Both the position numbers and the translations under genes were made by a program. From Planctomycetota bacterium (GTDB lineage: Bacteria > Planctomycetota > Phycisphaerae > Tepidisphaerales > Tepidisphaeraceae), in assembly GCA_023417885.1 (NCBI GenBank), contig JAEZED010000121.1:8533-72532 (forward strand): DNA of 64,000 nt, in the 5' to 3' direction. The notes under the pieces were generated by a model. It was given only the letters and a program-made list of their open reading frames with translations, did no database searches and was not told the origin of the DNA. Within the stretch, counting starts at the first letter, position 1; the number at the start of each line of letters is the position of its first letter. Shown piece by piece: positions 29,754-40,292 of the stretch.

Positions 29754-31682
29754 ATGAGCACAGTGAACGCTCCCCTTCTCGCCGGCATCCAGGAGGCCAA
29801 CCGGGCCGACGTGCATGGCGACAACTACCTGACGCACTCGCGCGGCATCCTGAGCTGGGCGCTGACGCTGGACCACAAGCGCATCGCGATCATGTACATG
29901 GTCGGCGTGATGACGATGTTCGCCGTCGGCGGCATCTTCGCGCTGCTGCTGCGCCTGGAGCTGTTCACGCCCGGCCCCAGCTTCAGCGAGAACGCCAACC
30001 TCAACAACGACCTGTACAACCAGTTCTTCACCATCCACGGCGCGGTGATGGTGTTCCTGTTCATCATCCCGGCCATCCCCGCCATCATGGGGAACTTCGT
30101 CCTGCCGATCATGCTCGGCGCCAAGGACGTGGCCTTCCCGCGGCTGAACCTCGCCAGCTTCTGGATCTGGGCCCTGGGCGCCCTCTTCTTCATCTGGATC
30201 CTGCTCGGCGGAACGGTGACGACGATCGCCCGGGTCAACATGGATGGCGATGCGTTCAACCAGTGGCAGGGAGCCTGGGGCTGGCTTTTCCCGTTTGGTC
30301 TCGACACGGGGTGGACGTTCTACACGCCCTACTCGACCACGCAGTCGACCACCGGCGTCATCCCCGCGACGCTGGGCGCCTTCGTCCTGGGATTCAGCAG
30401 CATCCTGACCGGGCTCAACTTCATCGCCTCGATCCACATGCTGCGGCCCAAGGGAATGACCTGGTTCCGCATGCCGCTGTTCCTGTGGGGCCTCTACTCC
30501 ACCAGCATCATCCAGGTGCTGGCGACACCCGTGCTGGCGATCACCCTGCTGCTGCTCGTGGCCGAGCGATCCCTCCGCGTGGGCATCTTCGATCCCACGC
30601 TCGGCGGCGCCCCGGTCCTCTACCAGCACTTCTTCTGGTTCTACAGCCACCCTGCGGTCTACATCATGGTGCTGCCGGCGCTCGGGACGATCAGCGAGAT
30701 CCTGAGCCCCATGTGCCGCAAGCACATCTTCGGCTACAACTTCATCGCCCTCTCCTCGATCGCGATCGCCTTCTTCAGCTTCATTGTGTGGGGCCACCAC
30801 ATGTTCACCAGCGGCCAGAGCCCGCTGGCCAACGCGATCTTCAGCCTCCTGACCTTCAGCGTCTCGATCCCGTCCGCCGTCAAGGTGTTCAACTGGCTGA
30901 GCACTATGTACCGCGGGAGCATCCAGCTGCTGACGCCGATGTGGTACGTGATGGGCGCGGTGCTGGTCTTCACGCTGGGCGGGCTCACCGGCCTGCACCT
31001 GGCCACGCTCACCACCGACATCCACTTCCACGACACGTACTTCGTCGTCGCCCACTTCCACTACGTGATGATGGGCACGGTGCTCTTTGCCCTGCTGGCG
31101 GCGTTCTTCTACTGGTACCCGAAGATGTGGGGCCGGATGTACAACGAGCCGCTCGGGCAGATCGGCGCCATCGTCGTCATCATCGGGTTCAACGTCACCT
31201 TCTTCACGCAGTTCGTGATGGGCGCCCAGGGCATGCCTCGCCGCTACGCCACCTACGAGCCGCAGTACGAGATCTACCACCAGATCAGCACCATCGGCGC
31301 CTACATCATGGGCCTCGGGCTCGTCATCGCCCTCATCACCCTCATCATGGGCCGCTGGGGCAAGATCGCACCCCCCAACCCCTGGGGCTCCAACTCCCTC
31401 GAGTGGCAGACGAGCAGCCCACCGCCCCACGACAACTTCAAGATCACCCCCGCCGCTGGTGATCCCTACGCATTGCGCCGCTGGCGCTTCGTCCGCAGCA
31501 ACGACCCCGCCGTCGCCGACGGGTGGGAGCTGAAGCCGGAGTTCCGTGCCGCCGCCGAGGCCGCCGGACCGGGCCACCGCGTCGAACAGCGCGAGATGCA
31601 GGATCACCTGGGCGGCCCGGGAGATCCGCCACTGGGAACGACCGCTCCGCCGGAGCCGAAGGACAAGGGGCCCGACGCCTGA
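29754..31682 (+). CDS. coxA: Cytochrome c oxidase subunit I, A2 type
   Basis: 642 residues, 12 or more spans, the heme a/a3-CuB subunit that reduces oxygen and pumps protons. Ligands: FFTIHGAVM (low-spin heme), the YSHPAVYIM CuB His-Tyr pair, WGHHMF, and HFHYVM. The motif YSHPAVY, with YS in place of the glutamate of GHPEVY, is the A2-subfamily proton-channel form known from Rhodothermus caa3. The C-terminal 90 residues are hydrophilic. It follows coxB after 51 bases. Confidence 0.95.
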   Translation: MSTVNAPLLAGIQEANRADVHGDNYLTHSRGILSWALTLDHKRIAIMYMVGVMTMFAVGGIFALLLRLELFTPGPSFSENANLNNDLYNQFFTIHGAVMVFLFIIPAIPAIMGNFVLPIMLGAKDVAFPRLNLASFWIWALGALFFIWILLGGTVTTIARVNMDGDAFNQWQGAWGWLFPFGLDTGWTFYTPYSTTQSTTGVIPATLGAFVLGFSSILTGLNFIASIHMLRPKGMTWFRMPLFLWGLYSTSIIQVLATPVLAITLLLLVAERSLRVGIFDPTLGGAPVLYQHFFWFYSHPAVYIMVLPALGTISEILSPMCRKHIFGYNFIALSSIAIAFFSFIVWGHHMFTSGQSPLANAIFSLLTFSVSIPSAVKVFNWLSTMYRGSIQLLTPMWYVMGAVLVFTLGGLTGLHLATLTTDIHFHDTYFVVAHFHYVMMGTVLFALLAAFFYWYPKMWGRMYNEPLGQIGAIVVIIGFNVTFFTQFVMGAQGMPRRYATYEPQYEIYHQISTIGAYIMGLGLVIALITLIMGRWGKIAPPNPWGSNSLEWQTSSPPPHDNFKITPAAGDPYALRRWRFVRSNDPAVADGWELKPEFRAAAEAAGPGHRVEQREMQDHLGGPGDPPLGTTAPPEPKDKGPDA

Positions 31683-31737
31683 GCCCTCCCCGTCCCCGAG
31701 CAGCAAGGAACAACCGAAGCACACCCGGACTTCCAGC

Positions 31738-32805
31738 ATGAGCGCCATCGACCCCACCGCCCTACCGCAAGGCCACGGCCAAGACGTCGGTCACGACGTC
31801 GACCATGGCCACGGCCACGATCACCCGCCCCACCTGGCGCATCACTTCGACACGCCCGAGCAGCAGTTCGACTCGGCGAAGCTGGGGATGTGGACGTTCC
31901 TGGCCACCGAAATCCTGATGTTCGGCGGGCTGTTCTGCGCCTACGCGGTCTACCGCTACCACAATCCCAACGTCTTCCGGTACGGCGAGCACCACGTCTC
32001 GACCATGTGGGGGACGATCAACACCGTCGTCCTGCTGACCAGCTCCCTAACGATGGCGATGGCGGTGCGCGCGGCGCAGCTCGGGCGCAACAGCACGCTG
32101 GTGACGCTGCTCGTGGCCACGCTGCTGGGCGGGGCGGGCTTCATGGTCATCAAGACCATCGAGTACAAGGACAAGTGGGATCACGGCTACTTCCCGGGCT
32201 TCCTGAACAGCTACGACCGCATCCAGAACCCCGACGGGTTCCGCGACAACGTCGTCTCCCACATGCCCGGCCAGTCGCACGGCGCAGAGGAGGATCACGC
32301 CGCCGGCGACGAGGCGCATCCGCCCGGCGAGGGAGAGGACACGCACACCACCATCGCCGACCCGGCGACGCAGCCGCTGGCGGAGCGCGAAGGCGTGGCC
32401 ACGGCGCCCGCGGGCGCGACGAACGAGCGCCTGCTGCTCTTGGGCAAGGGGTACGTCGATCCGCACGCCGGCACCCCCGACGCCGCAGTGATCCGGCCGA
32501 ACTTCAACAGCCCCGAGGGCCTGGCCTCGGCCGGTTCGGGCGGTCACGGGGTGCTGTACACCGACCTGTCGGTGGACGAGCAGTCGAACGTCAGGGCGTT
32601 CTTCAACATTTACTTCCTGATGACGGGGCTTCACGGGATCCACGTCGTGATCGGGATGGGCCTGATCACCTGGATCCTCATCAAGAGCGCCCGGGGCGTC
32701 TTCGGGCCCGCCTACTTCACGCCGGTCGATCTCGTCGGCCTCTACTGGCACCTCGTCGACCTGATCTGGATCTTCCTCTTCCCGCTGCTCTACCTCATCC
32801 ACTGA
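31738..32805 (+). CDS. coxC: Cytochrome c oxidase subunit III with large soluble insert
   Basis: 355 residues. A His-rich start ([13 protein letters not shown] within residues 15-38) precedes three spans, then about 115 polar residues (roughly 150-265), then two spans with the family block [15 protein letters not shown] and a final [18 protein letters not shown]. The insert interrupts the usual compact subunit and contains [18 protein letters not shown]; its job is unknown and metal binding is only a guess. The ATG at 31738 is chosen because the family core begins shortly after it. Confidence 0.9.
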   Translation: MSAIDPTALPQGHGQDVGHDVDHGHGHDHPPHLAHHFDTPEQQFDSAKLGMWTFLATEILMFGGLFCAYAVYRYHNPNVFRYGEHHVSTMWGTINTVVLLTSSLTMAMAVRAAQLGRNSTLVTLLVATLLGGAGFMVIKTIEYKDKWDHGYFPGFLNSYDRIQNPDGFRDNVVSHMPGQSHGAEEDHAAGDEAHPPGEGEDTHTTIADPATQPLAEREGVATAPAGATNERLLLLGKGYVDPHAGTPDAAVIRPNFNSPEGLASAGSGGHGVLYTDLSVDEQSNVRAFFNIYFLMTGLHGIHVVIGMGLITWILIKSARGVFGPAYFTPVDLVGLYWHLVDLIWIFLFPLLYLIH

Positions 32806-32835
32806 ACCACCGCGGGCAACCACACAGAGGCAATC

Positions 32836-33330
32836 ATGGCGATCACTCCTGACAGTGGCGTACGCGGCAACGCGACCATCGACCTGGCGAAGCTCTCCGA
32901 GGACGACCAGCAGCTCATCGCCCGCCGGCAGACCGCCGCCGGCGCGATCCCGGGCATGGAGGGGATGGATGTCCCCATCAACGCCCCGCCGCACGAGGAG
33001 CCCCATGTCGCCCCCGCGTGGATCATGTATGGCACGTTCGCCGCACTGATCCTCCTCACGGCGGCGACCGTCGGCGCGCGCTCGTTCGACCTCGGGGCGC
33101 TCAACATCTGGATCGCCCTGGGCCTCGCCGCCATCAAGTCGATGCTCGTGGCGCTCTTCTTCATGCACCTGTGGTGGGACAGCAAGTTCAACCAGCTCAT
33201 CCTCGCCGTTTCGCTGCTGTTCCTCGTGATCTTCATCGGCGCCTCCATCACCGACAGCGAGCAGTACCAGCCGGTGCTCGAGCCGCCGGGCGCCTACGCC
33301 GCGCCCATCGTCGAGGAGCCGCGCCAGTAG
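32836..33330 (+). CDS. coxD: Cytochrome c oxidase subunit IV (prokaryotic type)
   Basis: 164 residues: a polar N-terminal 65 residues, then three membrane spans with the block ALGLAAIKSMLVALFFMHL characteristic of prokaryotic subunit IV, and a short acidic/proline tail. A small stabilising subunit of the oxidase. It starts 30 bases after coxC with AGAGG shortly upstream. Confidence 0.9.
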   Translation: MAITPDSGVRGNATIDLAKLSEDDQQLIARRQTAAGAIPGMEGMDVPINAPPHEEPHVAPAWIMYGTFAALILLTAATVGARSFDLGALNIWIALGLAAIKSMLVALFFMHLWWDSKFNQLILAVSLLFLVIFIGASITDSEQYQPVLEPPGAYAAPIVEEPRQ

Positions 33331-33361
33331 CCTCCCCCGCCGCTCGCGCACGCCGAACGCC

Positions 33362-34063
33362 ATGACCGACGCCCCAGCCAGCGACGGCGGACATCCGGAA
33401 CAACCCGGCTCGTCCGGACGTGACGCCGACCGCCGCCGGCTCTACAACGACGATCGCGACCACGTCGTGCCTGCGAAGACGCACGCCTTTGGCATGTGGG
33501 TGTTCCTGCTCGGCCTGGCGATCCTCTTCAGCGCCACGATGCTGCTGTACGTCCTCCTCCGCTTGCGGGCGCAGGAGGCACACCCCCTCGGCGAGCTCCG
33601 CGGCGCGCTCACGAACGCCAAGCTCTTCCTGAGCACCGCGATCGTCCTCGCGGCCAGCGTGACGATCCACGTCGCCGTGCTGCGCATCAGGCGCGAGCGC
33701 AAGCAGTCGTTCCTGCGCTGGCTCATCGCGAGCCTCGTGCTCGCCCTGGCCTTCCTGGCGGTGCAGACGCCCGCGATGATCGAGCTCCTGGGCCTCCAGC
33801 CGCCCATCCCGCCCGACGCCACGCCGCTGGCCGAGGGGGGGAGGCCGATCACCCAGTTCTACAAGTTCCTCTTCATCCTCGTGCTGCTGCACGCGCTGCA
33901 CGTCGTCGGGGGCGTGATCTACCTCGTCGTCGTCACCCGCCGCGCCCTGCAGGGCCGCTACGACCACGAGCACTACACCGGCCCCCGCCACGCCGCCCTC
34001 TACTGGCACTTCCTCGACGTGGTCTGGCTGGTCATGTTCGGGACGTTTCTTCTCTTCGGCTGA
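33362..34063 (+). CDS. Second cytochrome c oxidase subunit III-like protein
   Basis: 233 residues with five spans: HAFGMWVFLLGLAILFSATM, SAIVLAASVTIHV-type middle segments and LLHALHVVGGVIYLVV followed by YWHFLDVVWLVMFGTF, which are subunit III blocks. It is a shorter paralogue of the coxC three genes... one gene upstream and closes the respiratory operon. It may be an alternative subunit III or an assembly partner; nothing in the sequence decides. Confidence 0.88.
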   Translation: MTDAPASDGGHPEQPGSSGRDADRRRLYNDDRDHVVPAKTHAFGMWVFLLGLAILFSATMLLYVLLRLRAQEAHPLGELRGALTNAKLFLSTAIVLAASVTIHVAVLRIRRERKQSFLRWLIASLVLALAFLAVQTPAMIELLGLQPPIPPDATPLAEGGRPITQFYKFLFILVLLHALHVVGGVIYLVVVTRRALQGRYDHEHYTGPRHAALYWHFLDVVWLVMFGTFLLFG

Positions 34064-34227
34064 GCCGCCGGCCGCGCGCAACTTTCGTCCGGGGCTCACC
34101 AAACCCTAAACCTCCGCCGGGTACCGTTTGCCCAAAGCGATGACCAGGTCGCCCCGCGGCGGCCCGTCGCCGGAAGCAGTCCCCGCCCGGCCCCCCGCAC
34201 CGGCCAGGCAAACCCGGAGAAACCCAC

Positions 34228-35202
34228 ATGTCCAGACTTCCGACCGTTTCCAGCCGCATCCGTACCGCCGGCGTGGCACTGGTGGCGGTGCTCGCCACCG
34301 CCGGCGCCGCCTTCGGCCAGGCCGTGCAGGTGGACGAGAGCCTGCCCCGCTACGAGAAGACCACCGGCGTCTCCGGCTCGGTCAAGAGCGTCGGCAGCGA
34401 CACCCTGAACAACCTCATGACCCTCTGGGCCGAGGAGTTCAAGAAGTTCTACCCGAACGTGAACGTCGAGATCGAAGGCAAGGGCTCCAGCACCGCCCCG
34501 CCCGCGCTCATCGAGGGGACCGCCCAACTCGGCCCCATGAGCCGTGCCATGAAGGGGAGCGAAACCGACGCCTTCGTCAACCAGTACGGCTACGAGCCCA
34601 CCCCCGTCCGCGTCGCCGTCGACGCCTTGGCGGTCTTCGTCCACAAGGACAACCCCGTCAAGTCGCTGACGATGGACCAGATGCGCCGGATCTTCAGCGT
34701 CGAGGGCAAGGATGGCATTACGTGGGGCGACGTCGGCGTCACGGATCGGGAGTTCGCCGACAAGCCGATCAGCCTGTACGGCCGCAACAGTGCCAGCGGA
34801 ACCTACGGCTTCTTCAAGGAGCAGGCGCTGGGCGATGCTGATTTCAAGGCCAGCGTCAAGGAGCAGCCGGGCAGCAGCAGCGTCGTCCAGGGCGTGGCCT
34901 CCGACCGCTTCGCCATCGGCTACAGCGGCATCGGCTACAGGACCGCCGATGTCCGGGCGGTGGCGATCGACGGCGTCGAGGCGACGGCCGACAACGCCTA
35001 CGCCGGTGAATACCCGCTTGCCCGCTTCCTCTACGTCTACCTGAACATTTCGCCCGACAACGAAGCGAGCCCGGTCGTCCGGGAGTTCGTGAAGCTGATC
35101 TTCAGCCAGCAGGGCCAGCAGGTGGTGATCAAGGACGGCTACTTCCCCGTCACTCAGCAGATCGCGCAGGAAGACCTCAAGAAGGCCAAGGCCGCCGAGT
35201 GA
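34228..35202 (+). CDS. pstS: Phosphate ABC transporter substrate-binding protein
   Basis: 324 residues with a signal peptide (cleavage near AFGQA, about residue 31) and a PstS fold: GSVKSVGSDTLNNLMTLWA, phosphate-contacting segments GKGSSTAPPALIEG and GRNSASGTYGFF, and GVASDRFAIGYSGIGY. GGAG stands seven bases before the ATG. It begins the pst set. The 164-base gap before it shows no convincing Pho box or terminator. Confidence 0.94.
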   Translation: MSRLPTVSSRIRTAGVALVAVLATAGAAFGQAVQVDESLPRYEKTTGVSGSVKSVGSDTLNNLMTLWAEEFKKFYPNVNVEIEGKGSSTAPPALIEGTAQLGPMSRAMKGSETDAFVNQYGYEPTPVRVAVDALAVFVHKDNPVKSLTMDQMRRIFSVEGKDGITWGDVGVTDREFADKPISLYGRNSASGTYGFFKEQALGDADFKASVKEQPGSSSVVQGVASDRFAIGYSGIGYRTADVRAVAIDGVEATADNAYAGEYPLARFLYVYLNISPDNEASPVVREFVKLIFSQQGQQVVIKDGYFPVTQQIAQEDLKKAKAAE

Positions 35203-35225
35203 ACTTTCGCGACAGGTTGTCCACC

Positions 35226-35251
35226 AGGTGTCCCGCTCCGGCGGGACGCCT
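35226..35251 (+). terminator. Terminator or attenuator hairpin after pstS
   Basis: An 11-bp stem (35226-35236 with 35241-35251, one G-T pair) closes a 4-base loop 24 bases after the pstS stop and is followed by GTCTCTTGC, a weak T tract. It may partly stop transcription so that pstS is made in excess over the permease genes. The rest of 35252-35443 shows no gene. Confidence 0.6.
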
Positions 35252-35443
35252 GTCTCTTGCGCCCCAGTCGCTTCGAATGCCGACTGGATGCGTCTTCTTC
35301 GCATCGCCGGGCCGCGGCAGCCGCAAGAGGGGAGTCGGCGGACCGCCTGCCTTAGCGCAGGTTTAACAGGCGCAGGCACAATGATCGCCAACGATGGGGC
35401 CTGACGGGGCGGCGCCGTTGTGCGTGTGAATCTCCAGACCTGG

Positions 35444-38152
35444 ATGATGAGCCAACTCGAGGAACCACAACTCGCTCCGCCGGGCGGAAACGGGGGGAAT
35501 CGTCCTCCCGGCTCGCGCCGCTCGTTCACGGGCCGGCGCAGGCAGCGCAAGACGCGCCCCGCCGTCAAGATCGCCGATCTCGTCGCCCGTTGTCTCATCA
35601 CCGCAGGCGGACTGGGCGTCGTCGTCATGTTCGCCGCCATCGTCGGCTTCCTGATCTCCGTGGCGGTGCCGCTGTTCACCTCCGCCGCCGTCGAAGAAGT
35701 GGCGACGGCACCCCTTCCGCTGCCCGAGACGAGCTCCTCCGTAGAAGAAGCGCCGTTGCCGGTGGCCATGGGCGTCGATGAGATGCGCGTGGCCCTCTGG
35801 GTGCTGGATTCGGCCAGCCGCTTCAGCATGTACCGCCTTTCCGGCGCCGAGCTGATCAGCACGCAGCAGATCTCCGACGTGCCGGTGACGGCCGTCGCCG
35901 AGCGGCGCGGGGCCCTGGCGATCGCCCGGGCGGACGGCACGATCCAGCTCGGCGAGGTGGGCTTCGCAACGTCGTTCACGAGCGAGCTCTCCGACTCCGC
36001 GGAGTCGCTGGCGGAGGGGCAGACGATCATCCAGGGGGATGGCATCGCGGAGATGGTGCGCGGCCGGCTGCGGATCACCCGACCGAACATCGAGCTGGCC
36101 GATCCCGTCCAGATCACTGACGGCGATCCCTCCCCCGCGGTGCGGATGGATTACCTGCGCGACTCGAACCTCGAGGCGCTTGCGGCGGTGCTGGAGGACG
36201 GGCGGCTGTTCGTCAACCTGATCCGCAAGCAGCAGAACATGATGACGGGGAAGGTGACGACGCGGCTGGTGAAGCACGAGCTGCCGCGGAGCAGTCGCAG
36301 CCCTCCCGAGACACCGTTGGCCGTGCTGCTTGGAAAGAACGCGCGGCACGTCTACCTGGTCTATCCCAACGGTCACCTGACGCGCTACGACACGAGCGAT
36401 CCGAACAAGGCGGTCATCGCCGAGGAGACGGACCTGACGCCGGATGACGGGGCCGCGCTCACCTCGGCCGCCATGCTGCTGGGGAACGTGACGATCATCG
36501 CCGGCGACGCCGAGGGGGGCGTCACGGGGTGGTTCGCGGCGCCGTTCGGTGAGGGCGCCAGCCGGCGCGAGCGGGCGACCACGACCGATGGCCTGCACAT
36601 GGTGCGGGCGCATGTGCTGCCGGCGCAGGCCGGGGCGATCACCGCCATCACCGCCAGTCACCGCGACCGGCAGTTCATCACCGGCGACGCCACGGGGCAG
36701 ATCGTCCTGCGGCACATGACCAGCGAAGCGACGCAGGCGCGCCTGGAGCCGTTCGACGGGCAGCCCATCAGGCTCCTGGCGCTGGCGCCGAAGAACAACG
36801 CCCTTGGGGCCATTTCCGAGGACGGGCAGTTCGCCTTCTTCGATGTCGACAACCCTCACCCCGACGGCTCCGTGGCGGCGATGCTGGCGCCCGTGCACTA
36901 CGAGGGTCGCGCCGAGTCGGAGCACTTCTGGCAAAGCTCCGCCGGAACGGACTCGGCCGAGCTGAAGTTCGGCCTCATCCCGCTGATCTTCGGGACGATC
37001 AAGGCGACCGTGTACGCGATGGTCTTCGCGGTGCCGCTGGCGATCCTGGCGGCGATCTACTCGTCGGAGTTCATGCAGCCGCAGACGCGTTCGGTGGTGA
37101 AGCCGGTGGTGGAGCTGATGGCGGGCCTGCCGTCGGTCGTCCTCGGCTTCATCGCGGCGCTGGTGCTGGCGCCGTTCGTCGAGAACGTCGTGCCTGCCGT
37201 GCTGCTGACGTTCGTGGCGGTGCCGGTGGGGGTGATGGTCGCCGGCTTCCTCTGGCAGCTCGTTCCGCCGCGCCTGGTGCGGACGTTGCCCGGCTGGCTG
37301 CCGTTCGTGCTGATGATCGCGACGGTGGTCCTGATGGTCGTGGTTGCGTTCCTGCTGGGGCCGGTGGTGGAGCGCGTGCTGTTCTACGGCGACTTCCGTG
37401 CGTGGGTGGATTCGCGCGTCGGCACGGGCCGTCTCGGGGGCACGCCCGGCTGGATCATCCTCCTGACGCCCCTCTTCGGCGTGGCGCTGGTGATCGGCTT
37501 CAACCTCGGCCTGCGGCACCGCCTCGGCCTGTACGACGGCCGCCGCCGCACCAGGACGCAGCTGGCCGTCGCCGACCTGCTCCGGTTCGTCGCCACCGGT
37601 GTGGCGGCCGTCGGATTGGCGGCGCTGGTCGGGGCGGGGCTGAGCGCGGTCGGGCTGGACCTGCGCGGCACGCTCTTCGACACCTACGTGCAGCGCAACG
37701 CGTTGAACGTCGGCATCATCATGGGCTTCGCGATCATCCCGATCATCTACACCGTCAGCGAAGACGCCCTCTCCAGCGTTCCAAACACGCTCCGCTCCGC
37801 CGCCTACGGCGCGGGCGCCACCCCCTGGCAGACGGCCGTCCGCGTCGTCCTCCCCGTCGCCGCAAGCGGGATCTTCTCGGCCTGCATGATCGGCTTCGGC
37901 CGGGCCGCCGGTGAGACGATGATCGTCCTCATGGCCGCCGGCAACACGCCGCTGATGGAGTGGAACCTTTTCAACGGCATGCGGACGCTGTCGGCGAACA
38001 TCGCCGTCGAGCTGCCTGAGGCGGCGGTCGGAAGCACGCATTACCGCGTGCTCTATCTCAGCGCCCTGGTGCTGTTCGCCATCACGTTCCTCGTGAACAC
38101 GACCGCCGAGATGGTGCGCATTCGTTTCCGCAAGCGGGCTTTCCAGTTGTGA
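35444..38152 (+). CDS. pstC: Phosphate ABC transporter permease PstC with large N-terminal insert
   Basis: About 902 residues against roughly 300 for a classical PstC. One span (about 49-76) is followed by some 430 residues of extracytoplasmic beta-rich sequence, probably propeller-like (repeated G-D-A-x-G and L-A-L-A-P motifs), then the permease domain from about 500 with the EAA-type loop EDALSSVPNTLRSAAYGAGA and GRAAGETMIVLMAAGN. Long PstC forms are known in other phyla. The start is uncertain: GTG 35420 or ATG 35444/35447. Its stop overlaps the pstA GTG by four bases. Confidence 0.9.
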   Translation: MMSQLEEPQLAPPGGNGGNRPPGSRRSFTGRRRQRKTRPAVKIADLVARCLITAGGLGVVVMFAAIVGFLISVAVPLFTSAAVEEVATAPLPLPETSSSVEEAPLPVAMGVDEMRVALWVLDSASRFSMYRLSGAELISTQQISDVPVTAVAERRGALAIARADGTIQLGEVGFATSFTSELSDSAESLAEGQTIIQGDGIAEMVRGRLRITRPNIELADPVQITDGDPSPAVRMDYLRDSNLEALAAVLEDGRLFVNLIRKQQNMMTGKVTTRLVKHELPRSSRSPPETPLAVLLGKNARHVYLVYPNGHLTRYDTSDPNKAVIAEETDLTPDDGAALTSAAMLLGNVTIIAGDAEGGVTGWFAAPFGEGASRRERATTTDGLHMVRAHVLPAQAGAITAITASHRDRQFITGDATGQIVLRHMTSEATQARLEPFDGQPIRLLALAPKNNALGAISEDGQFAFFDVDNPHPDGSVAAMLAPVHYEGRAESEHFWQSSAGTDSAELKFGLIPLIFGTIKATVYAMVFAVPLAILAAIYSSEFMQPQTRSVVKPVVELMAGLPSVVLGFIAALVLAPFVENVVPAVLLTFVAVPVGVMVAGFLWQLVPPRLVRTLPGWLPFVLMIATVVLMVVVAFLLGPVVERVLFYGDFRAWVDSRVGTGRLGGTPGWIILLTPLFGVALVIGFNLGLRHRLGLYDGRRRTRTQLAVADLLRFVATGVAAVGLAALVGAGLSAVGLDLRGTLFDTYVQRNALNVGIIMGFAIIPIIYTVSEDALSSVPNTLRSAAYGAGATPWQTAVRVVLPVAASGIFSACMIGFGRAAGETMIVLMAAGNTPLMEWNLFNGMRTLSANIAVELPEAAVGSTHYRVLYLSALVLFAITFLVNTTAEMVRIRFRKRAFQL

Positions 38153-40239
38153 CCGAACCGATGAGCGATCCGTACCGCCATTCATCCAGCGCAGGACCCG
38201 ACCGCGACCGCACCGGCGCCGCCACCGGCGAGGACCCGGCGCCCGCCGAGGTCGCCGCCGGGGGCGGGGGCGGCGGGATGATTCCGGTCGTGCCGCATGC
38301 CTTCTCCGACAACACCGCCGGCGGCAAGCCGAAGCGGCGCACCAACCTGGCGGCGCGCGGCGAGCCGATGGTCTGGCTCACGGGCGGCTGCATCGCGACC
38401 GCGGTCCTGATGATCATCGGGCTGCTCGCGTTTATCACGCTGCGCGGCGTCACGACGTTCTGGCCCCCGCCCCTGGAGCGGATCGAGCTGGCCGACGGCA
38501 GCGTGATCATGGGGGAATACAGCCGCGAGGACGTCGATCGCCGGACCGACACGGAGGAGGGGGAGGGCGCCGACCCCGCCTCGCGCCGGCGTGTGCTTTA
38601 CAAGACCGGCAACTACGACATCAGCGGGGAGGACTTCACCTGGGTGCTGGAGAGCCAGGTAGTCGAGCGGACGCGCCCGGAGTGGGGGCTCGTGATCGAA
38701 CGCCTCGCCTGGGGGAACGCGTATGGCACGCTCGAGGCAGTCATCGACGACGGCGAGCGCATCGAAGACCCCGCCGCGGCCTGGGCCAGGTTCAACGAGA
38801 TCCATCCGCGAATGGAGTCGCTCCTGGCGCAGCTCCGGCGGATCGAGAAGCGCGACATGGGCCGCATCGCGCGCGAGTACGAGGAGATGCGCCTCGAGCA
38901 GCGCGGCGTCGAGCGGGAGCATGGGGAGGACTCGACGGAGCTGGAGGCGCTTCTCGAGGCGCACGCGGCGCGCGAGGAGACGCTCGCGGCGGAATATTCC
39001 CGGCTCGAGGCGCAAGTGGCTGAGATCCGCGCCGAGATGGGGCGTTACCGCGTGGAGGTGCGCGCGCCCGGCGGGGCAATCATCCCGGAGAACCGCGTGC
39101 AGCCCGACGTGCCGATGCAGATCGCCCAGGTGGTGCGCGCTTACCCGGCGAACCAGCTCGGTGTGGCCGGCAAGCTGGGCGTCTATTTCTCGCGTTGGTG
39201 GGAATATCTCACCGCCGAGCCGCGGGAGGCGAACAGCGAGGGGGGCGTGCTGCCCGCCATCATCGGCACGGTGCTGCTGACGTTCATCATGATCATCTTC
39301 GTCGTCCCGCTGGGGGTTGTGGCGGCGATCTACCTGCGGGAGTATGCGCGCCAGGGACTGCTGGTCAGCATCGTGCGCATCAGCGTGAACAACCTGGCCG
39401 GCGTGCCGAGCATCGTGTACGGCGTGTTCGGGCTGGGCTTCTTCTGTTACGGCGTCGGCGCCTGGATCGACGGCGGGCCGGACGAGCCGTTCAGCGTCTC
39501 GCAATGGTGGTCATTGCTGCTGGTGACCGCCGCCCTCGTCACGGCCGCGATCGTCCTGGGCATCGTCACGCGAAAGCTCAATGCCGAATCACTGAAGATG
39601 GAGGGAAGCAGTCGCGCACGGTGGCTGGGAATGGGCGCCTTCCTGATCTGGGTCACCGCGGCGGGCACGGTGTTCCTGCTCATCCGGGACATGCCCTTCT
39701 TCCACGGCTTCTACCGCGAGAAGCTGCCGGATCCGACGGTCGGCAAGAGCGCGATGATCTGGGCGAGCCTCACGATGGCGATCCTGACGCTCCCGGTGGT
39801 GATCGTGGCGACGGAGGAGGCGCTGGCCGCCGTCCCGCGCAGCATGCGCGAGGGGGCATACGCCTGCGGCGCGAGCAAGTGGCAGACGATCCGGCGGATC
39901 GTGCTTCCGCGTGCCCTGCCGGGGGTGATGACGGGGATGATCCTGGCGATCGCCCGCGGGGCCGGCGAGGTGGCGCCGCTGATGCTCGTGGGGGCGGTGA
40001 AGCTGGCGCCGGAGCTTCCGATCTCGATGGAGGCGCCCTGGTTCGGCTCCGATCGCTCCTTCATGCACCTGGGCTTCCACATCTTCGACCTCGGGTTCCA
40101 GAGCCGGAACAGCGAGGCGGCCAAGAGCATGGTCTACACCACCACCCTGCTGCTGATCGCGCTGGTGGTGGCGCTGAATCTTTCGGCGATCTTCGTGCGG
40201 TCGCGGCTGCGGCGGTCGTTCACGGGGGGGCAGTTTTAG
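38149..40239 (+). CDS. pstA: Phosphate ABC transporter permease PstA with coiled-coil insert
   Basis: 696 residues against about 290 usually. After a disordered basic start and one span (about 77-99), about 250 extracytoplasmic residues follow. They include a long predicted coiled coil (about 205-305, rich in E, R and L heptads). The permease domain follows with EEALAAVPRSMREGAYACGA and ARGAGEVAPLMLVGA. The GTG start overlaps the pstC stop (GTGA), which implies translational coupling. The matching large inserts in PstC and PstA suggest that they face each other outside the membrane. Confidence 0.9.
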   Translation: MTEPMSDPYRHSSSAGPDRDRTGAATGEDPAPAEVAAGGGGGGMIPVVPHAFSDNTAGGKPKRRTNLAARGEPMVWLTGGCIATAVLMIIGLLAFITLRGVTTFWPPPLERIELADGSVIMGEYSREDVDRRTDTEEGEGADPASRRRVLYKTGNYDISGEDFTWVLESQVVERTRPEWGLVIERLAWGNAYGTLEAVIDDGERIEDPAAAWARFNEIHPRMESLLAQLRRIEKRDMGRIAREYEEMRLEQRGVEREHGEDSTELEALLEAHAAREETLAAEYSRLEAQVAEIRAEMGRYRVEVRAPGGAIIPENRVQPDVPMQIAQVVRAYPANQLGVAGKLGVYFSRWWEYLTAEPREANSEGGVLPAIIGTVLLTFIMIIFVVPLGVVAAIYLREYARQGLLVSIVRISVNNLAGVPSIVYGVFGLGFFCYGVGAWIDGGPDEPFSVSQWWSLLLVTAALVTAAIVLGIVTRKLNAESLKMEGSSRARWLGMGAFLIWVTAAGTVFLLIRDMPFFHGFYREKLPDPTVGKSAMIWASLTMAILTLPVVIVATEEALAAVPRSMREGAYACGASKWQTIRRIVLPRALPGVMTGMILAIARGAGEVAPLMLVGAVKLAPELPISMEAPWFGSDRSFMHLGFHIFDLGFQSRNSEAAKSMVYTTTLLLIALVVALNLSAIFVRSRLRRSFTGGQF

Positions 40240-40292
40240 CGCGGCGCTAACAACCCGACCCCTGCCGCAGGCGAACATCTGTTGAGGCATCT

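Noticed and set aside
34064..34227. Pho box upstream of pstS
   Set aside because: No pair of CTGTCA-like repeats at 11-base spacing could be found.
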